Position numbers and translations under genes: made by a program. A stretch of 64,000 bases of DNA, taken from NCBI GenBank assembly GCA_025504975.1, contig JANUWI010000006.1, forward strand, positions 744,001 through 808,000. Reading direction: 5' to 3'. How positions within the stretch are numbered: position 1 is the first letter of the stretch; each line of letters starts with the position of its first letter. This document shows, one piece after another, positions 35,583 to 47,426 of this stretch. This stretch comes from Plenodomus lindquistii (Eukaryota > Ascomycota > Dothideomycetes > Pleosporales > Leptosphaeriaceae). The notes beneath the pieces were generated by a model. The model was not told the origin of the DNA. It saw nothing but the letters and a program-made list of their open reading frames with translations, and did not search any database.

Positions 35583-37584
35583 TCACCTCCTCCCCTCCCA
35601 CCACGCCTTATCCTTCTCCCTCCGATGCGGCATCCCCTCCCGAATCTCCGTCTCCCGATCATCAAACTCCACACTCCTTGCCCGACTCCTCGCTCTCACC
35701 GTGCCATCCCCCCGCTCACTCATAAGCGTCTTACTCCGTCTCGGCGTCGCATGCCCATCATCCGCCGGAAACGACTGTCGTGGCCCAAACGTATCGCGTC
35801 TGCGCCTCGTACTCGTGCTCGGACTGACAATACCGCTGGGCACACGACTAGATGTCATATTTGCGCTCAGGGGCCGGGTTTTCTTCTTGGTTTTACTACT
35901 CGCGGTTGCAGGGGGCCGCTTGATGTAATCATATGTTTGGGCGTCTCGGCGCGCGAGTTCACGCTCTAGGCGCCAGAGTGGGGCCTCGGGGAGGATTTTG
36001 ACGGCGGCCGTGTCCCGCCATTTGATTTTCCAGTAGACTTCTGGGTCGGAGGCGCGTTGGTTGTTGGGACCGTAGTCGACGACGAGTTTGTAGGTGTCGG
36101 TTAGGGCGCGGCATTCGTAGGCGCCGCGGTCCATGACGCCGGGGCCTTCGAGGCGGTAGCGGGTGCGGACTGAAGGGTGGATGTATTCGTTTGTTTGGCG
36201 GAGGGGGCGGTCAGTTTGCCGGCCGTTGAAGGGGTCCACGGCGGTGTAGTGGCCTGGTTTACGGATCTGGAGGTTGTGTATTAGCATGGTGGCCTCTTTG
36301 CGTAGACACTATCTCAAGTCGTTTTTGAATGATGATTGAGAACAGAGGATCAAGACTTACAGTCGATCCCCCCAACGCCATTGCCCCCTTGGCCTCACTA
36401 TAGACCTTCCCAAAACTCCACGGCCGAATCGCACCCTCTTGCTTCTTGTAGTATTTCTCATTCAGCTCATCCTGTTCAAACAAGTACTCATCCCTCATGT
36501 CCAGAAACGGCTCCAGCTGACTCATCATCCACGCAAGCGTGATATTCGCAAGTTGCATATCATCATATCCACCGCCTACATTCGCATGCGCACCTGGAAA
36601 CCATACTTGCCGTAGTGTTGTGCGGTTGCCTTCTGGTTTCTCCCACACAGCGGGCGCGAAAGACGTGCGTCCTTCGTCGAGGGCAAGCGCTTGGAAGGCG
36701 TTTTCGATGCAGTTGGAGAGTTTGGTGTCATAAAAGGTAGTAGCGCGTGATTGTTTCATTTGCAGGCCGGCGCGTTGGAGGAAGCCGACGCGTGGAATGC
36801 CCAGACTGCCGACCGTATCCCATACGCCGATGGCTTTGATTGGAATATCAAGCCGGGTTAATCCTCTTCGCTCCAATTCATCTGCGTAGCGGGGATCATC
36901 TGCGCTGGGTTTCCGTGGAAAGGGGATGTCTTCGTGTTTGGGGCGGTAGTCAGGATTCCGTCTGTTCTGAACATCTTCGTAGACTTCTGGGAGAGTGTTG
37001 AGTCCTTTCTTGGTAAGAAGACCGATTTCGCCAATGAGGCCTGCTATACTGCGTGCTGTGAAGGCTCCGCGAGAGAAACCGAGAAGGAAGATTTCGTCAC
37101 CAGGGTGGTAGTTGTTGGCGAGGAAGGAGTAGGATTCTCGGACTTCCTCAGCAAGACCTTTGCCTGTTGCGCCTCCGATGACTCTTGATATAGCTCCTCC
37201 TTCTGTGCCGAGACCTTGCTGGTAGTTGACAATCTGTGGTACGCCGTCCTGGCTGACTGCTTTGATAGCTCTTGATATCCGAGTAATATTGCTTGGGATC
37301 GCAAGACTGCCATTCTTCATGCCGTTGTCAGAGTTGTTCCACGTCCCATCACAGGCCACAATAATTCTCTTGAACATGCCTCGCCCACCACTAAGTCCCG
37401 GCGTATCCATTAGCGGTCCATTCCTCCCCACACTTCTGCTCCTCGGTCGCGCCGGCACATCAATGATTAGAGGGGTCTTTGCACCACTCCTCGGGATATC
37501 CACAACAATCGGGGCAGGGCTAAGCGGCGCCCTCGTACTCGGCGCACGACTCCTGCTCCTTGCTCTTGACTGTGCGATCGACAT
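35583..37584 (-). CDS. DUF2235 (Tle1-like) alpha/beta hydrolase
   Basis: Fungal protein with a T6SS phospholipase Tle1-like catalytic domain (DUF2235); the substrate in fungi is unknown. Exons 36361-37584 and 35583-36266 join (GTAAGT...CCAG) to 635 aa from ATG 37584. The domain begins FKRIIVACDGTWNNSDNG, has the nucleophile elbow GFSRGAF, then IGVWDTVGSLG, and WFPGAHANVGGGY with the probable catalytic His. The tail after the second exon is Arg, Lys and Ser rich. The frame stays open upstream for another 61 codons with clearly coding composition (GYGRVNKWLDHVDVAPSDSD) but without an ATG; it meets a TGA at 37768. The true start is therefore upstream, either a CTG at 37746 or an unseen exon, and the ATG used here is a minimum. 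Confidence 0.85.
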
Positions 37585-39494
37585 GTTACTTTCCCTTCTC
37601 TTACTATGCTTCCTTTTCGGTAGAGAACTAGCAGAAGTACTCGAAGAATCAGACAGGACGTAGCCCGAGTCCGAGTCGGAGTCAGAAGGGGCTACGTCGA
37701 CGTGGTCGAGCCACTTGTTGACGCGGCCGTACCCGACTTCAGACAGCGTTGCTGATTTGCCGCAGCGTCAAACGGTAAGAAATAAGTCGATGGGGTGGCT
37801 TGTCCTCGATTGCTGGGTCGGGTTGAGCTGTCAATCGTTCTGTTGTCAAGTCTTGATAGTGGAGCTGTGTTGCTGCAATGCGCCCGGATAGATGCGCGAT
37901 CGACCCTTTCAATCCAATCCAGACCCCAGCACAGGTATTCAAACTCGCACTCGAACTCTTCTTGATCTTCACACCACCTCCTGCAATGCCACACGACTCC
38001 CTTCTCTTTGCTCAACTTGTGACACTTTTTTTCACCGGGAGTAAGCGACGTATCCGCCCTTACTCAGCCTCAGCCTCGGTACCCTGCACAACTGGCTCTT
38101 TTGGAAAACGCAGGGCAGGGCGCGCAAAAGATAATCCGGCGAGGGCGGATGGCTGGCTGGCTGCAAGTTGGACCAACATGCAGGAAGGCGACGAAATGGA
38201 AACGTGTCGCGCGAGCACAGCAAACGCCAGCACGCGCGCGCACTCTTACGTGCGACGTGGTTGGGCTCTTTTGGCTGATTCCGCAAAAGTAGGCTGGGAA
38301 GAGCCCAATCCCATTGGTCTCGCTTCGCCCAGGTGCGATCTGATCACCCCCAACCTTCTCTTTTCCCACCCAAGGGATGCGAACTGCTGTGAATGTGGTT
38401 AAGACTGTCTTGAACAATTTGTGAAATTCTTCTGGTGCATGTAGTTGGGCAATGGACGCTATGCCCACTAGAGAATGTGTTCGCTGTTCGACCAAAGTGA
38501 GGCGTCTCGCTCTTTTCCTCTCTCGCGCACACAGTCAAGAAGCTATGGTCTTCGGGAACGACAATCGCCAAGCACCCGCACTCGCCCGGCACAGTCTAGC
38601 ATCGTGGGGACACCTCGAGTTGGGCGGACATGGAGAAAAGGTCAACAGGCCCAGTTTTCTGAGCTGTTGTGCATTAGGATTCTGTGCGGAGCTCAAATAG
38701 CCATTGATTGTACAGTAGCTGCAGCAGAGTATGTAGCTGCCAGAGCTGCATCCCTGCCGTTTGATGAGGTTGTTCGGGCGGTGAGGGAAAGGTACGTGGA
38801 GGTAAGGTATAACCCGGCTAGCACATGGTGGCAGCGGTGAGGGCCAGCCCGCGAACACTGGTAGCTTTGCGGGAACTGCGGCAAGCAGGCAGTTCGTCAA
38901 TTCACGCGTGGCAGCATTGAGCACGAGCAGTGGTTTGGGCGTTGGTTGTGTGTGTGTGTGTATTGTATTATCAACTGTTTTTCAATTTGCATCATGACCT
39001 TTCATCTAATCTGGGTCCCAAATCCCATATCGCCGTAATCGCCGCATGTCCAAAGCTCCTTCCTTTGGCGCATTGCATCCCTGCTGCAGCATTACAGGTT
39101 CTTGGTGACCACGATTCCAGTTCCACAGGGCTCTCATTACTGCGCCGAGTAACAACCAGTGCCCTCAGCTGAACTGTCCCTCGCGCCACTAACCCGTACA
39201 CTCCATTGGGGAGCACAGACTCTACAATATCGTACAAAGTTCCGTCCTAGATAATGACAAATCTCTAGAACTCCGTAGTGATATCCCAACTCCCGAGAGT
39301 GTATGATGCAACACAAGTGACGGAATAACAAAGTCCATTGGACCGCGCCTTGAGAGAAGAGGAAATAAAGACGAGATAATACACTAGTATGGAGGAATCG
39401 AAGAGATGATAGAACGCGTAGAGAGTCGTGACCGTCGTTGATAATGTATACTGATGAGATGAGAAATGGTCCAATTTGGTACGTGGCCAGTTTA
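37585..39494. other. Intergenic, no gene seen beyond the likely 5' extension of the DUF2235 gene
   Basis: Bases 37585-37767 are an in-frame coding-like extension of the DUF2235 gene. Beyond that, frames on both strands overlap and have no recognisable product. A TG dinucleotide repeat lies near 38946-38961. The 3' flank of the GDS1-like gene occupies the right end. Confidence 0.45.
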
Positions 39495-40761
39495 TTAGCA
39501 ATCGTCGAAAAGGTCGTCGAGTTCGTCGACATCAATGCTCTCAGGGCTGATCATGGCCCAGTCGTCGTCGTCGTCAAACCTTGGCTGTTTGCGCTTCAAC
39601 GAAGGGGGAGGCATCTCGATATGAAGCGTGGGCTTGACGACAGGGCTGCTTGTTGCGAGAGCAGCGTGGAAACTCGAAAGGTGGTCCAGGTGGCCAAATA
39701 GAACAGCGGCGGCCTCCGAGTTCTTGCGAGCCGCACTCTCCTCAGTCTCTTCAATCGACTGGGCGACTTCGTCCATGACGACATCCTTTTTCACTGGTGG
39801 CTCTACGGAAGCACTGGCAGATCGCTCGGCTTCCTGGCTTCTCCGCCGTTGCTGGAGAAACGAGGCAGTCTGTGTGAATTCGCGCTCGTCCTTTTCTAAC
39901 GGCGGTGACTGGGCCCTCCTGTTGTTCGCAATGTTCGCCGTCGTCGGGGGATGACTGTGGCTCGAAAAAGGATCGCTAGCGTTGCTGTCGTAGTCGGAGA
40001 GGTCTAGCTCTGGCGATGGTGACATGCGAGCTCGAGAACGCGCATCGAGATCTTCTTCTTCGGAAGCAGCGGATGAGAGCGATGGCGAAATGATGCGCGC
40101 CGCAGAGGGCACGTTTCCTCCATCCACAGGGATTGGCTGGTGCGGGCAGGTAGACAGAAAGTAGTAGACGCGCTTGGGATGGGTGCCAACAAGCTTCTTG
40201 TCGAGGGGGCATTTGGATAGCGCGGTCCAGGTGCGCTTCAGGTAGGTAGCCAGGCGGGACGAGATGATGGCGGCAGGATTGGCGGAGCTAAATGGCAGGT
40301 CAGCATGGGTGACGTTGGGCGGAGACGGGGGCTGCATAGTTTGGTACGTACCTCTCGACTATGGGGATGGTGGGCGACAGCACCGTCGCAAGTTCCTTCA
40401 GAAGGTGGGGTCGGTTACCGGTCTTCTGGAGTTGCTCGATGACGCCAACGACGATCTCGTCGTCGATGCCCTGGGTGTCGACTCTGCTGGAGCCAGACTC
40501 GCCGCCCGGCGAGGGTGGCGGCGTGTCTGCAACGCGGCCGGAGCTCTTTGGGCGGTGTTCGTCGAAGCGCAAACTGGTGGGGCGGGGTTGTGTGGGCGAG
40601 GATGCGCTGGAGCCCGAGTGGGAGCGTTTCTGCTTCTTCGCAACGTGGGTTGGCGGGCTGTCGCTTGACAAAGGCGGTGAGCGCGCAAGTCGCGGTGCGC
40701 CTGGCAGCTGGATGCCGAGTGACGGCAGCGACAGCGACTTCCGGCGCGTGTTGTAGCCCAT
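39495..40761 (-). CDS. GDS1-type winged-helix domain protein
   Basis: Probable nuclear protein with the winged-helix domain found in yeast Gds1. Two exons, 40352-40761 and 39495-40287, join (GTACGT...TTTAG) to 400 aa. The N-terminus MGYNTRRKSLSLPSLGIQLP is characteristic of the fungal family. The winged helix spans about residues 104-185: DDEIVVGVIEQLQKTGNRPH, then after the intron SSANPAAIISSRLATYLKRT and HPKRVYYFLSTCPHQPIP. The rest is Ser-rich and disordered and ends in an acidic DDDDDWAM and DVDELDDLFDD tail that could act as an activation region (inference). A molecular role is not established for the family. Confidence 0.75.
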
Positions 40762-43348
40762 TGTTTCGAGTAGCGACGCAGTCGCAGTGGGCGCGCCAGG
40801 TGAGAGGGGACAACACCGGCGACGAGTGAGGGAGACGGGCAATTATTAGGCTGGCAACGGGGATGCGGCCAAAAGTTGTGGTTGCTGGTGAGACTGCAGG
40901 GCGGCGATTGGGTCGGGTGGAATGCACGTTGATGCAGCCTATGCCTGAACGCGAGCCGCTGGGTATGCAAGGTAGCGGGCTGCGGGCGACCACTTTACTT
41001 GCGCTGCAGTGCCTTGAAAGGGGCCGAAGACGTGGCCGACCAAGGTGACGGACGATTGAAGTAATAAATAATGATGAAGATGATGGGTGAGTGTTGAGTT
41101 GCAGACCGGCGGCACTCCTGGGGGGCGTGGAGACGTAACTGGGCAGAGGCGACTTGGTTGCCTGCCTCAAGATGGAACCCAACACAGCAGCGGCACAATT
41201 AAGACGGCTGACTGCAGCACCACGAGTATTCAGTGCACAATGAAAACAGGACAGGACAGGACAGGACAGGACAGGACAGTCAACAGAAGCGTCCCTGATG
41301 CAGTTCAAAAGGGAAGATGGAGAGGGAGATGCGGCGAGGACGGGGACGGAGGCGAGGCGGAGCAACTCGTGAAGAAAGGCACGACTAGGCTCCGACTAGG
41401 TGCCCGTGCGCAGGGTAGGGTGAATGTGTATTTCCAGGGATCACCTCTTTAGTTGGCCGGAGGTATGACAGCATGCTACTCTACTTTTAGAGCCCGTCTC
41501 TGCTTGACTGGCTGGGGCTAGACGGTGCGCGCACCTCTTATCGAGCAGCCGTGGCATCCTGCATGCAGTGGCACACAATACACCTTCACCCAGGCGAGAG
41601 ACGCTCTCCTCCGTGCACAGTACTGGGCTACGGGCAGCATGCTTGTGAAGCTCCCCGTCGCCTCACCGGGCCTCCCGATTCAACATCTCGTGCACCAAAC
41701 AGTCCCCTCACCTGGACAATCCCACCCACCTGGACCCTCTGCATGTTGCGTGTCTCGCGAAAAGGCGCGCTTTGGGCAGATGCCAGTCTCAGCGGCGCCC
41801 GGGGGACGTTCAACATCGGGAGGGCACTTGGATGTCGTCCGTCCAGACGTCGGCATCGAAAGCAGACAGCAGAGACGTAAGGTACACGCTAGCCTTCGCT
41901 AGGCGATTCGTATAGCTGGGGTACCAACCAGGCCACGCACTTTCGTAAGAGAACCCACATGGAACGGTTGCCCTGGCACGGAGGCACACTCAAACTGGGA
42001 GTCTCGAGTGACCTCACATGCTGGCCGTGGCTACATTGACGCCCACCTCGCTCGCCATCATGCGCAATCTTGGGCGGGCCGTCGACAACTGTCCCCAGGC
42101 TGACCGCCTCAACTTCCTGCTGCTGCTGCAGGCCAAACGGCGGCAATGCAAGTGGTTGGATAGCTCTCTCCATGATCTGATGCTGCGTGCATATCATCGC
42201 GTTCCAGCGTGCAGCCATCCCTGTCACAAGTTTCGCCTAGCACCGCAAGTGGATTTGGCCTCTACGCCCTCGCCGGGATATCCCAGGGCGGTGAAGCTAC
42301 TTTTTCTTCCATTTTTTTTCTGTCCGGAACTTTGTCAGTGTGCGGTCACGCCTCGGCAACCGCTGAGTTTGCAAGCGGCAGAGGCGAAAAGATTGCCGGC
42401 TCAAATTGCCTTTGTCGCCGGATCCCAGCGTGCTGCTTTTGCGTCGTGCGTCGGTGGTGGTCCACGAAGCAATGGCAACATGCATCTGGCAGCAAGGCTG
42501 CTATCCCCATCAATCTTCGTTTCACAACCATCTCCACTCCACATGCGGCATGCCTTCTGGGCCTCAGACACGCACGCGACGTGCCACCATTTCCGTTGGC
42601 CGGCAGGGGACGTACAGATGGCTTGCCCCAACGAGGTCTGGCGCATGTGCAGCGCAGCGTCACTTATTGTGGGGAGCTGCGAGGTAGCGCGCTGTACTTG
42701 AGCTGTTAGCAAACAGTCTTCCGGATGCGCTCCGCCGTTCCCCAGACGAACCGTGGAGTCTCTGAACTCTTGGATAGGTAGCTCCAAGTCGGTGTGTATG
42801 TATGTTTGCTTGCCCATTATGCCGTCCACTCGTTTCGAGTCAGACATTGACGCCTGTCAGCGGTAAAGACCAGCGCTCAGCGCTGGGCAGACCTATTGCG
42901 CGACGAGTACTCATCGTTCATCATGCACCAGCCAAACAAGCATGTGAGAATCAACAAACATGATGTGCCAAAGCCTGTAACGCGCAAGCTTAGTTCGAAT
43001 GCCCAGCTGATAAGCAAAATTGTAAACTTTGGGTCAACCCGCCCCAGTGTTACAGGTAATCTTCATTGTCCCGTGAGAACCTGACTGCAGATCGATCTCG
43101 CTTGACTTGCTTGTTGTTTTCCAGCAACTCTGGTAACAAAATACCGAGATCGGGCCATTACCCCTCAACCGCTATGGTCAATGATAAATGCTGACGTCCG
43201 TTTTGGAGCCCATATCATCTTCGTCGGAATTTTCCTCCAGCACCACTGAATGATCAGTGTGTCGTTTCTGGCCATGGACATGCTGCACCTCTCCGCAAAC
43301 TAATGGCCCGGGATGTATCATGTGGGGAACAAGTGCCACGGCGACTTC
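40762..43348. other. Intergenic: GDS1-like promoter and leader, no gene seen
   Basis: Holds the upstream region of the GDS1-like gene, including an ACAGG microsatellite, and the 3' flank of the methyltransferase gene. Frames at 42018-42701 (plus) and 42401-42847 (minus) are over 140 codons, but they overlap antisense and match nothing I recognise. Confidence 0.4.
41246..41280. repeat. ACAGG pentanucleotide microsatellite
   Basis: Six perfect tandem copies of ACAGG plus one imperfect copy (ACAGT), about 485 bases upstream of the GDS1-like ATG, on whose strand it reads CCTGT. Confidence 0.9.
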
Positions 43349-44527
43349 TCATCGCCAGAACGACCACCACGACTTTTGTTGTGTAACAGACACGTTGGAT
43401 GGCGCGGCTTGCGCCTCAGCCGGCTGCTGGGCTGCGGCTGCGACTTTCTCGGCCAGCTTCTGCCGCAAGCCCTTTCTCGGCTTCAATTCCACCCACCACG
43501 TGGTTCCAAAGTTGTATCGCTTCAACTTCACGACCTCTAGCCCACTCTCCTCGATAATCTGCGCAATATCCTTGTTCCACCAGCAGCCGTGCTCATCCGC
43601 ATGTGCAGGCGCTGTCTTGTCCAATATGTTGTTGAGCCAGTTGTAATGCGACTTGCCGTGCTCGAGCAGCAGTATCTGCCCGTTTTCGTTTGTAGAAGCC
43701 TCCAAATTCTGTAGGAGCTTCACGGGCTCTGGCGTTGAGCAAAGACCCATGGTTTGTATCACCGTATCGTATCCCTTCTGGGCGTCCCAGGGCGGTATGA
43801 TGGGGTCAATGGCGGATTGCTGCTTGAAGAAGGTGCGACTAAAGTATTCCTTGTGAGTATCGTTCCACTTGCGCTTCGCGACTTCCAGCATTGGCCCGCT
43901 TTGATCCAGCAAGGTCACCGTAGCGCATTGCTTTGTCTTGTAGTATGGAATGTTCCTGCCAGTACCAACTGCGACCTCGAGCACATGCCCCTTGGCCATT
44001 TCTGTGAGCTTCTTCCGTCTCCAGTTGAGCAGCATCGTAGTCTCTGCCAAGTTCACCTTCTCGTCATAGCCATCCGCTTCTTTGTCGAAGCGATCGGAGA
44101 GATCTTCTGATAAGTCCACAACAGGGACCTCGTTACTTAGCGAAACGTAGAGCATAACGCCGTACATGCCCATTCCAAAGGCAACGAGACTGCCGCCAAA
44201 GAAGGCTCGTTGCCGCCATCTATTCACCTTGGCTTGGTGATGTGCTGATTTGAGTTCCTCGTCCGAGAGCCTCTGTAGATCTGACAGCCTCGGTCGCTCG
44301 CCCCATGCTTTCTTTATATTCTCCTGTGGTGTGGGCTCAGGTATGTGTGGTAATGGCTCGAATTCTGGGTGCTGTGCTTGTGCCCGTCGCGCCTGTCTTT
44401 CTTCCGATTGTTGCTGTTGTTTTTGTTGCCGTATCCGCTGCTGCATAGGCAGAGGCAAGGTCCGTTTTGTGGGCAGTACTGCCGATTTAGCGGGAATCGA
44501 CTTGGGTGGCTTCGGGAGCTTCGCCAT
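43349..44527 (-). CDS. OMS1: Oms1-like mitochondrial SAM-dependent methyltransferase
   Basis: Class I methyltransferase resembling yeast Oms1, a mitochondrial inner-membrane protein. Single exon of 392 aa from ATG 44527; an in-frame ATG at 44725 was rejected because the added residues are not protein-like. A basic, Gln- and Pro-rich N-terminus precedes one TM helix (GGSLVAFGMGMYGVMLYVSL, about 110-130). The SAM motif I is VLEVAVGTGRNIPYY, followed by VTLLDQSGPMLEVAKRK and the post-motif IQTMGLCSTPEP. GQILLLEHGKS and GTTWWVELKP complete the fold. The C-terminal tail is Ala and Gln rich. Its substrate is unknown, as for the family. It is divergent from the FAD oxidoreductase. Confidence 0.8.
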   Translation of the reverse strand: MAKLPKPPKSIPAKSAVLPTKRTLPLPMQQRIRQQKQQQQSEERQARRAQAQHPEFEPLPHIPEPTPQENIKKAWGERPRLSDLQRLSDEELKSAHHQAKVNRWRQRAFFGGSLVAFGMGMYGVMLYVSLSNEVPVVDLSEDLSDRFDKEADGYDEKVNLAETTMLLNWRRKKLTEMAKGHVLEVAVGTGRNIPYYKTKQCATVTLLDQSGPMLEVAKRKWNDTHKEYFSRTFFKQQSAIDPIIPPWDAQKGYDTVIQTMGLCSTPEPVKLLQNLEASTNENGQILLLEHGKSHYNWLNNILDKTAPAHADEHGCWWNKDIAQIIEESGLEVVKLKRYNFGTTWWVELKPRKGLRQKLAEKVAAAAQQPAEAQAAPSNVSVTQQKSWWSFWR

Positions 44528-44861
44528 GGCGAACTGTAGAGCGACAGTAGAGAGTGGTGGCGGGTGGTGCGGAGGTGCAATTGGTGAGAGCGTCGTGGTG
44601 TTGGTGGTCGATCTTGAATTTTGCGCGACCCGATCGTCTGGGATCGTCCATGCTTCACCCCCCACCGCCTCGAGCCACGCGATTTGAACCGCGCAAGGCC
44701 GACGGCGGACGCGCCGCCCTGTCATCCTTCAACGATATCGGCCCCGTTGCACTGACACTGACTAAGTCCCATACACGCAACATGTAGTCCACAATTTTTC
44801 TTCAGACGGGCATTCTGTCTGCTACTTCCCCTAGACTACCTTGTATATACACCTTCTCGCA
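44528..44861. promoter_or_regulatory. Divergent promoter between methyltransferase and FAD oxidoreductase genes
   Basis: A 334-base gap between the ATGs. TATATAC at about 44843 lies only about 20 bases before the oxidoreductase ATG, so it is probably not its TATA box. A GGTTCAAATC word on the minus strand near 44690 resembles a tRNA B box, but no tRNA fold fits. Confidence 0.45.
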
Positions 44862-46250
44862 ATGGCCTCCGTAACGTCTTTTGAGATACCCTCGTCAATT
44901 CTAATCGTTGGAAGCGGTGCTTTCGGTCTCTCCACAGCATGGTCGTTGTGCAACAATCCTCGCTATAAAAATACGTCCATCACGGTTGTAGATCGGCAGC
45001 AATTTCCTACACCAGATGGCTCAAGTGTATGACATGCTGAAACTTTGATCGTGCATACTATACTGACCTCTACCACACAGATCGATACCTCCCGCATCAT
45101 CCGCCCCGACTATGCAGCAGCACACTACACACGTCTCGCGACGACCGCCATGAAGCGCTGGCGCACCGACTTTGCTCCCGAACACTACCACCAGGTTGGC
45201 CTTGCCGTTACCGCATGGGGACCCGAGCAGAAATATGTTTCTGAATCCCTCGCAAACGTACGCGCCATTGGCACAGACAACACTGAGGTCTTGAATTCTG
45301 CTGCAGATATCCGACGAGCTTGTGGCCTGGAAGGCACTGACGAGTGGGGCAGTGGGAGTACGGGTTATGTGAATTGGAGTTCAGGCTGGGCTGACGCTGA
45401 GGGTGCCATGATATGGCTGCGAGAAAAGGTGGAGAAGTTAAACAGGGTCATTTTTGTGACTTCAGGTGTGAAGAAGCTTTTGATCGACCACAAGACGAAT
45501 ACTGTGTCGGGTGTGCGATTGCATGATGGCAGTGAGCTCAAAGCCTCCCTAACTATCTTGGCCGCAGGTGCCTGGACAGCCTCCCTCATCGATCTACGCG
45601 ATATCTGCAAAGCCACCGGCCAGGCAGTATGCTATATGCCCATCTCTTCGACTGAGCAAGCTGCTCTCGCCAACAACCCCACCATACTCAATCTCTCACA
45701 CGGTCTCTTCATGATCCCACCAGCCAAGAAGCTCCTCAAGATCGCAAGACACGGTCACGGCTACGTAAACCCAACCACAATCCCACACCCAGAGTCCGAA
45801 GACCCAAACGAGACAATAACAGTCTCGCTACCTTATACATCTGTCGACGACCCATCACAAGCCGTACCCCATGAAGCCCAACGTCAATGCCGCGACTTCC
45901 TCACCGCTATCCACCCCTCCCTCGCCGTACCATCACGGCCATTTACAAAATCGAAAATCTGCTGGTACACCGATACGCGAAATGGCGACTTCCTCATCTC
46001 ATACCATCCCAAGTACAAGGGCCTTTTTGTTGCAACCGGTGGCTCGGGACATGGCTTCAAGTTTCTGCCTGTTATTGGTGATAGTATTGTAGAATGTGTC
46101 GAGGGTCGAACGCCAGAGGATTTCAAGGGCAAGTGGAATTGGCCTGCCGAGCGGACACCGGAGGCGGAATGGCCGGGTGATGGGAGTAGAGGTGGACCGG
46201 TGGGCTTGGTCTTGGCGGAGGAAACGGAAAAGAGTAGGGGAAAGTTGTAG
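44862..46250 (+). CDS. FAD-dependent amine oxidase, DAO family (fructosyl-amine / saccharopine oxidase type)
   Basis: Flavoenzyme of the DAO superfamily, closest in look to fungal fructosyl amino-acid oxidases and L-saccharopine or pipecolate oxidases; it would oxidise a secondary amine with release of hydrogen peroxide. Exons 44862-45026 and 45081-46250 join to 444 aa (intron GTATGA...ACAG). The dinucleotide-binding motif ILIVGSGAFGLSTAW starts at about residue 13. Intron 1 sits just before IDTSRIIRPDYA, the conserved flavin-contact segment. TILAAGAWTASL, then CWYTDTRNGDFLISYHP and FVATGGSGHGFKFLPVIG, form the C-terminal flavin site. There is no signal peptide. Which amine it uses cannot be decided from sequence. 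Two array-type promoter modules follow directly downstream. Confidence 0.85.
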
Positions 46251-46312
46251 ATGGTTCTTTCAAAATCATGAACGGCCGAATAATGTGAATCGATTAGCGT
46301 GCTTGTAGTGGG

Positions 46313-46740
46313 TATAAAAGACCTTTCATGTCGAAACTTGTCCTTTCATTCCCATCAGCGTTACTCTGCACAATGTCCAAAATAGAAATATAGGCATGGT
46401 ATGTGAGACTCTTCCGATCTCCTCCACAACAGTGACAGTGAACTCTCCACGACGCTCTACTTTCTGCTCCTCATTTGCATTCAACCTGACACATGTGCCA
46501 ACGTACACCATGTAAACTGCTCCAAGGCACTTGACAAAAGTCATGACCAAGCCCGATATGCAAGTCTCTCCAAATTTGCAACCCAAATTCGTACCGTGTC
46601 TACATGTCTTCGCTGGTACATGGCACAAGCAACACGACCGTATATAACCCCTAAATCATCATGTTGACACACAACTCACACCATTTTTCCTCCCATATCA
46701 TATCCGAGAAAAACCTCGAACCAAAGCTTATGTGCAAGAA
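46313..46740 (+). repeat. Two further TATA-leader modules outside the main array
   Basis: Module 1: TATAAAAG at 46313, TCCAAAA at 46376 (63 bases), ATGTGAGAC at 46401 (88 bases), with a pyrimidine-rich stretch between. Module 2: TATATAAC at 46641, a weaker CTCGAACCAAAG element at about 46714 (about 73 bases), ATGTGCAAG at 46730 (89 bases). The geometry equals that of the modules at 30.7-35.2 kb. Frames from these ATGs are short (22 codons for module 2). Confidence 0.4.
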
Positions 46741-47376
46741 CCTCGTAGATCGCTTGTTTCGAAAGACAATATGGCATTGGTCTCATGTGCAGGGGAATTA
46801 GCAAGAAGACTTCGAAAAAGTCACATCATACCTTCTGATGTTTCCCTTAGGCAAGAGACTCCACAGATAGAGGCGAATTTGTTCGATGGATGTGTTGAAT
46901 CGAATCGAAGCCCTGCGAGCTGTTACATCTGGATAATCAAGAATGTGAAATGCGGCGAGATATTCTATGTGTTGGAGCGGTCGGCTTGTGTAAGTATCAA
47001 TACTCCATGGGATCCACCGTCTTTGACACCAGCGACATCGCTTGTCCGGTTCTTGTCCGAAGTCTACCTAACGCAAAATCAAGACCTAGAAGTGGATTGT
47101 GAGGGGAGATTCAAACCCAAAAAGGTGCTCTGAAGATGTTGATGGGTGGTCTGGCGGCGGTGGAAGATGAATGTCTATCGGAGTCTTGATACTGCCTATG
47201 GTAGGTATGGAGAGGTGATTGTTTCCGAAGGAAGCTCTTACGATCAAACAGCTGTAGGGGGCCTTGAATTTGGTAAGAGTGCAACTCTTGATTAGCGCAA
47301 AGAACAGATCGCTGATTCGTTATAGTGCACATTCCACGTAAGCAATCACGTGATAAATATGGTACTATTACTGACT

Positions 47377-47426
47377 CTACAAGCACTACTTCTACAAGCA
47401 CTATCTCTACAGGCACTACTTCTACG
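47377..47426. repeat. 15-base tandem repeat, about 3.3 copies
   Basis: Copies of CTACAAGCACTACTT with one or two changes each, ending in a partial CTACGAG copy. The period is a multiple of three, so frames through it are open (minus strand reads VVLVE-like pentads), but no gene is supported here. Confidence 0.85.

Noticed and set aside
40415..41365. 316-codon minus-strand frame overlapping the GDS1-like gene
   Set aside because: It overlaps the first exon of the real gene in another frame and has a low-complexity, shadow-like composition.
42018..42847. Overlapping 227-codon (plus) and 148-codon (minus) frames
   Set aside because: Mutually antisense, no domain or signal motif, no consistent splice pattern; not reported as genes.
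44528..44725. In-frame ATG at 44725 as the start of the Oms1-like protein
   Set aside because: The extra 66 residues are Arg/Pro/Ser-rich without a natural look, and the ATG at 44527 begins the family-like N-terminus.
44640..44740. tRNA-like B box (GGTTCAAATC, minus strand) upstream of the methyltransferase
   Set aside because: The T-stem is imperfect, there is no matching acceptor stem 65-75 bases away and no A box, so no cloverleaf forms.
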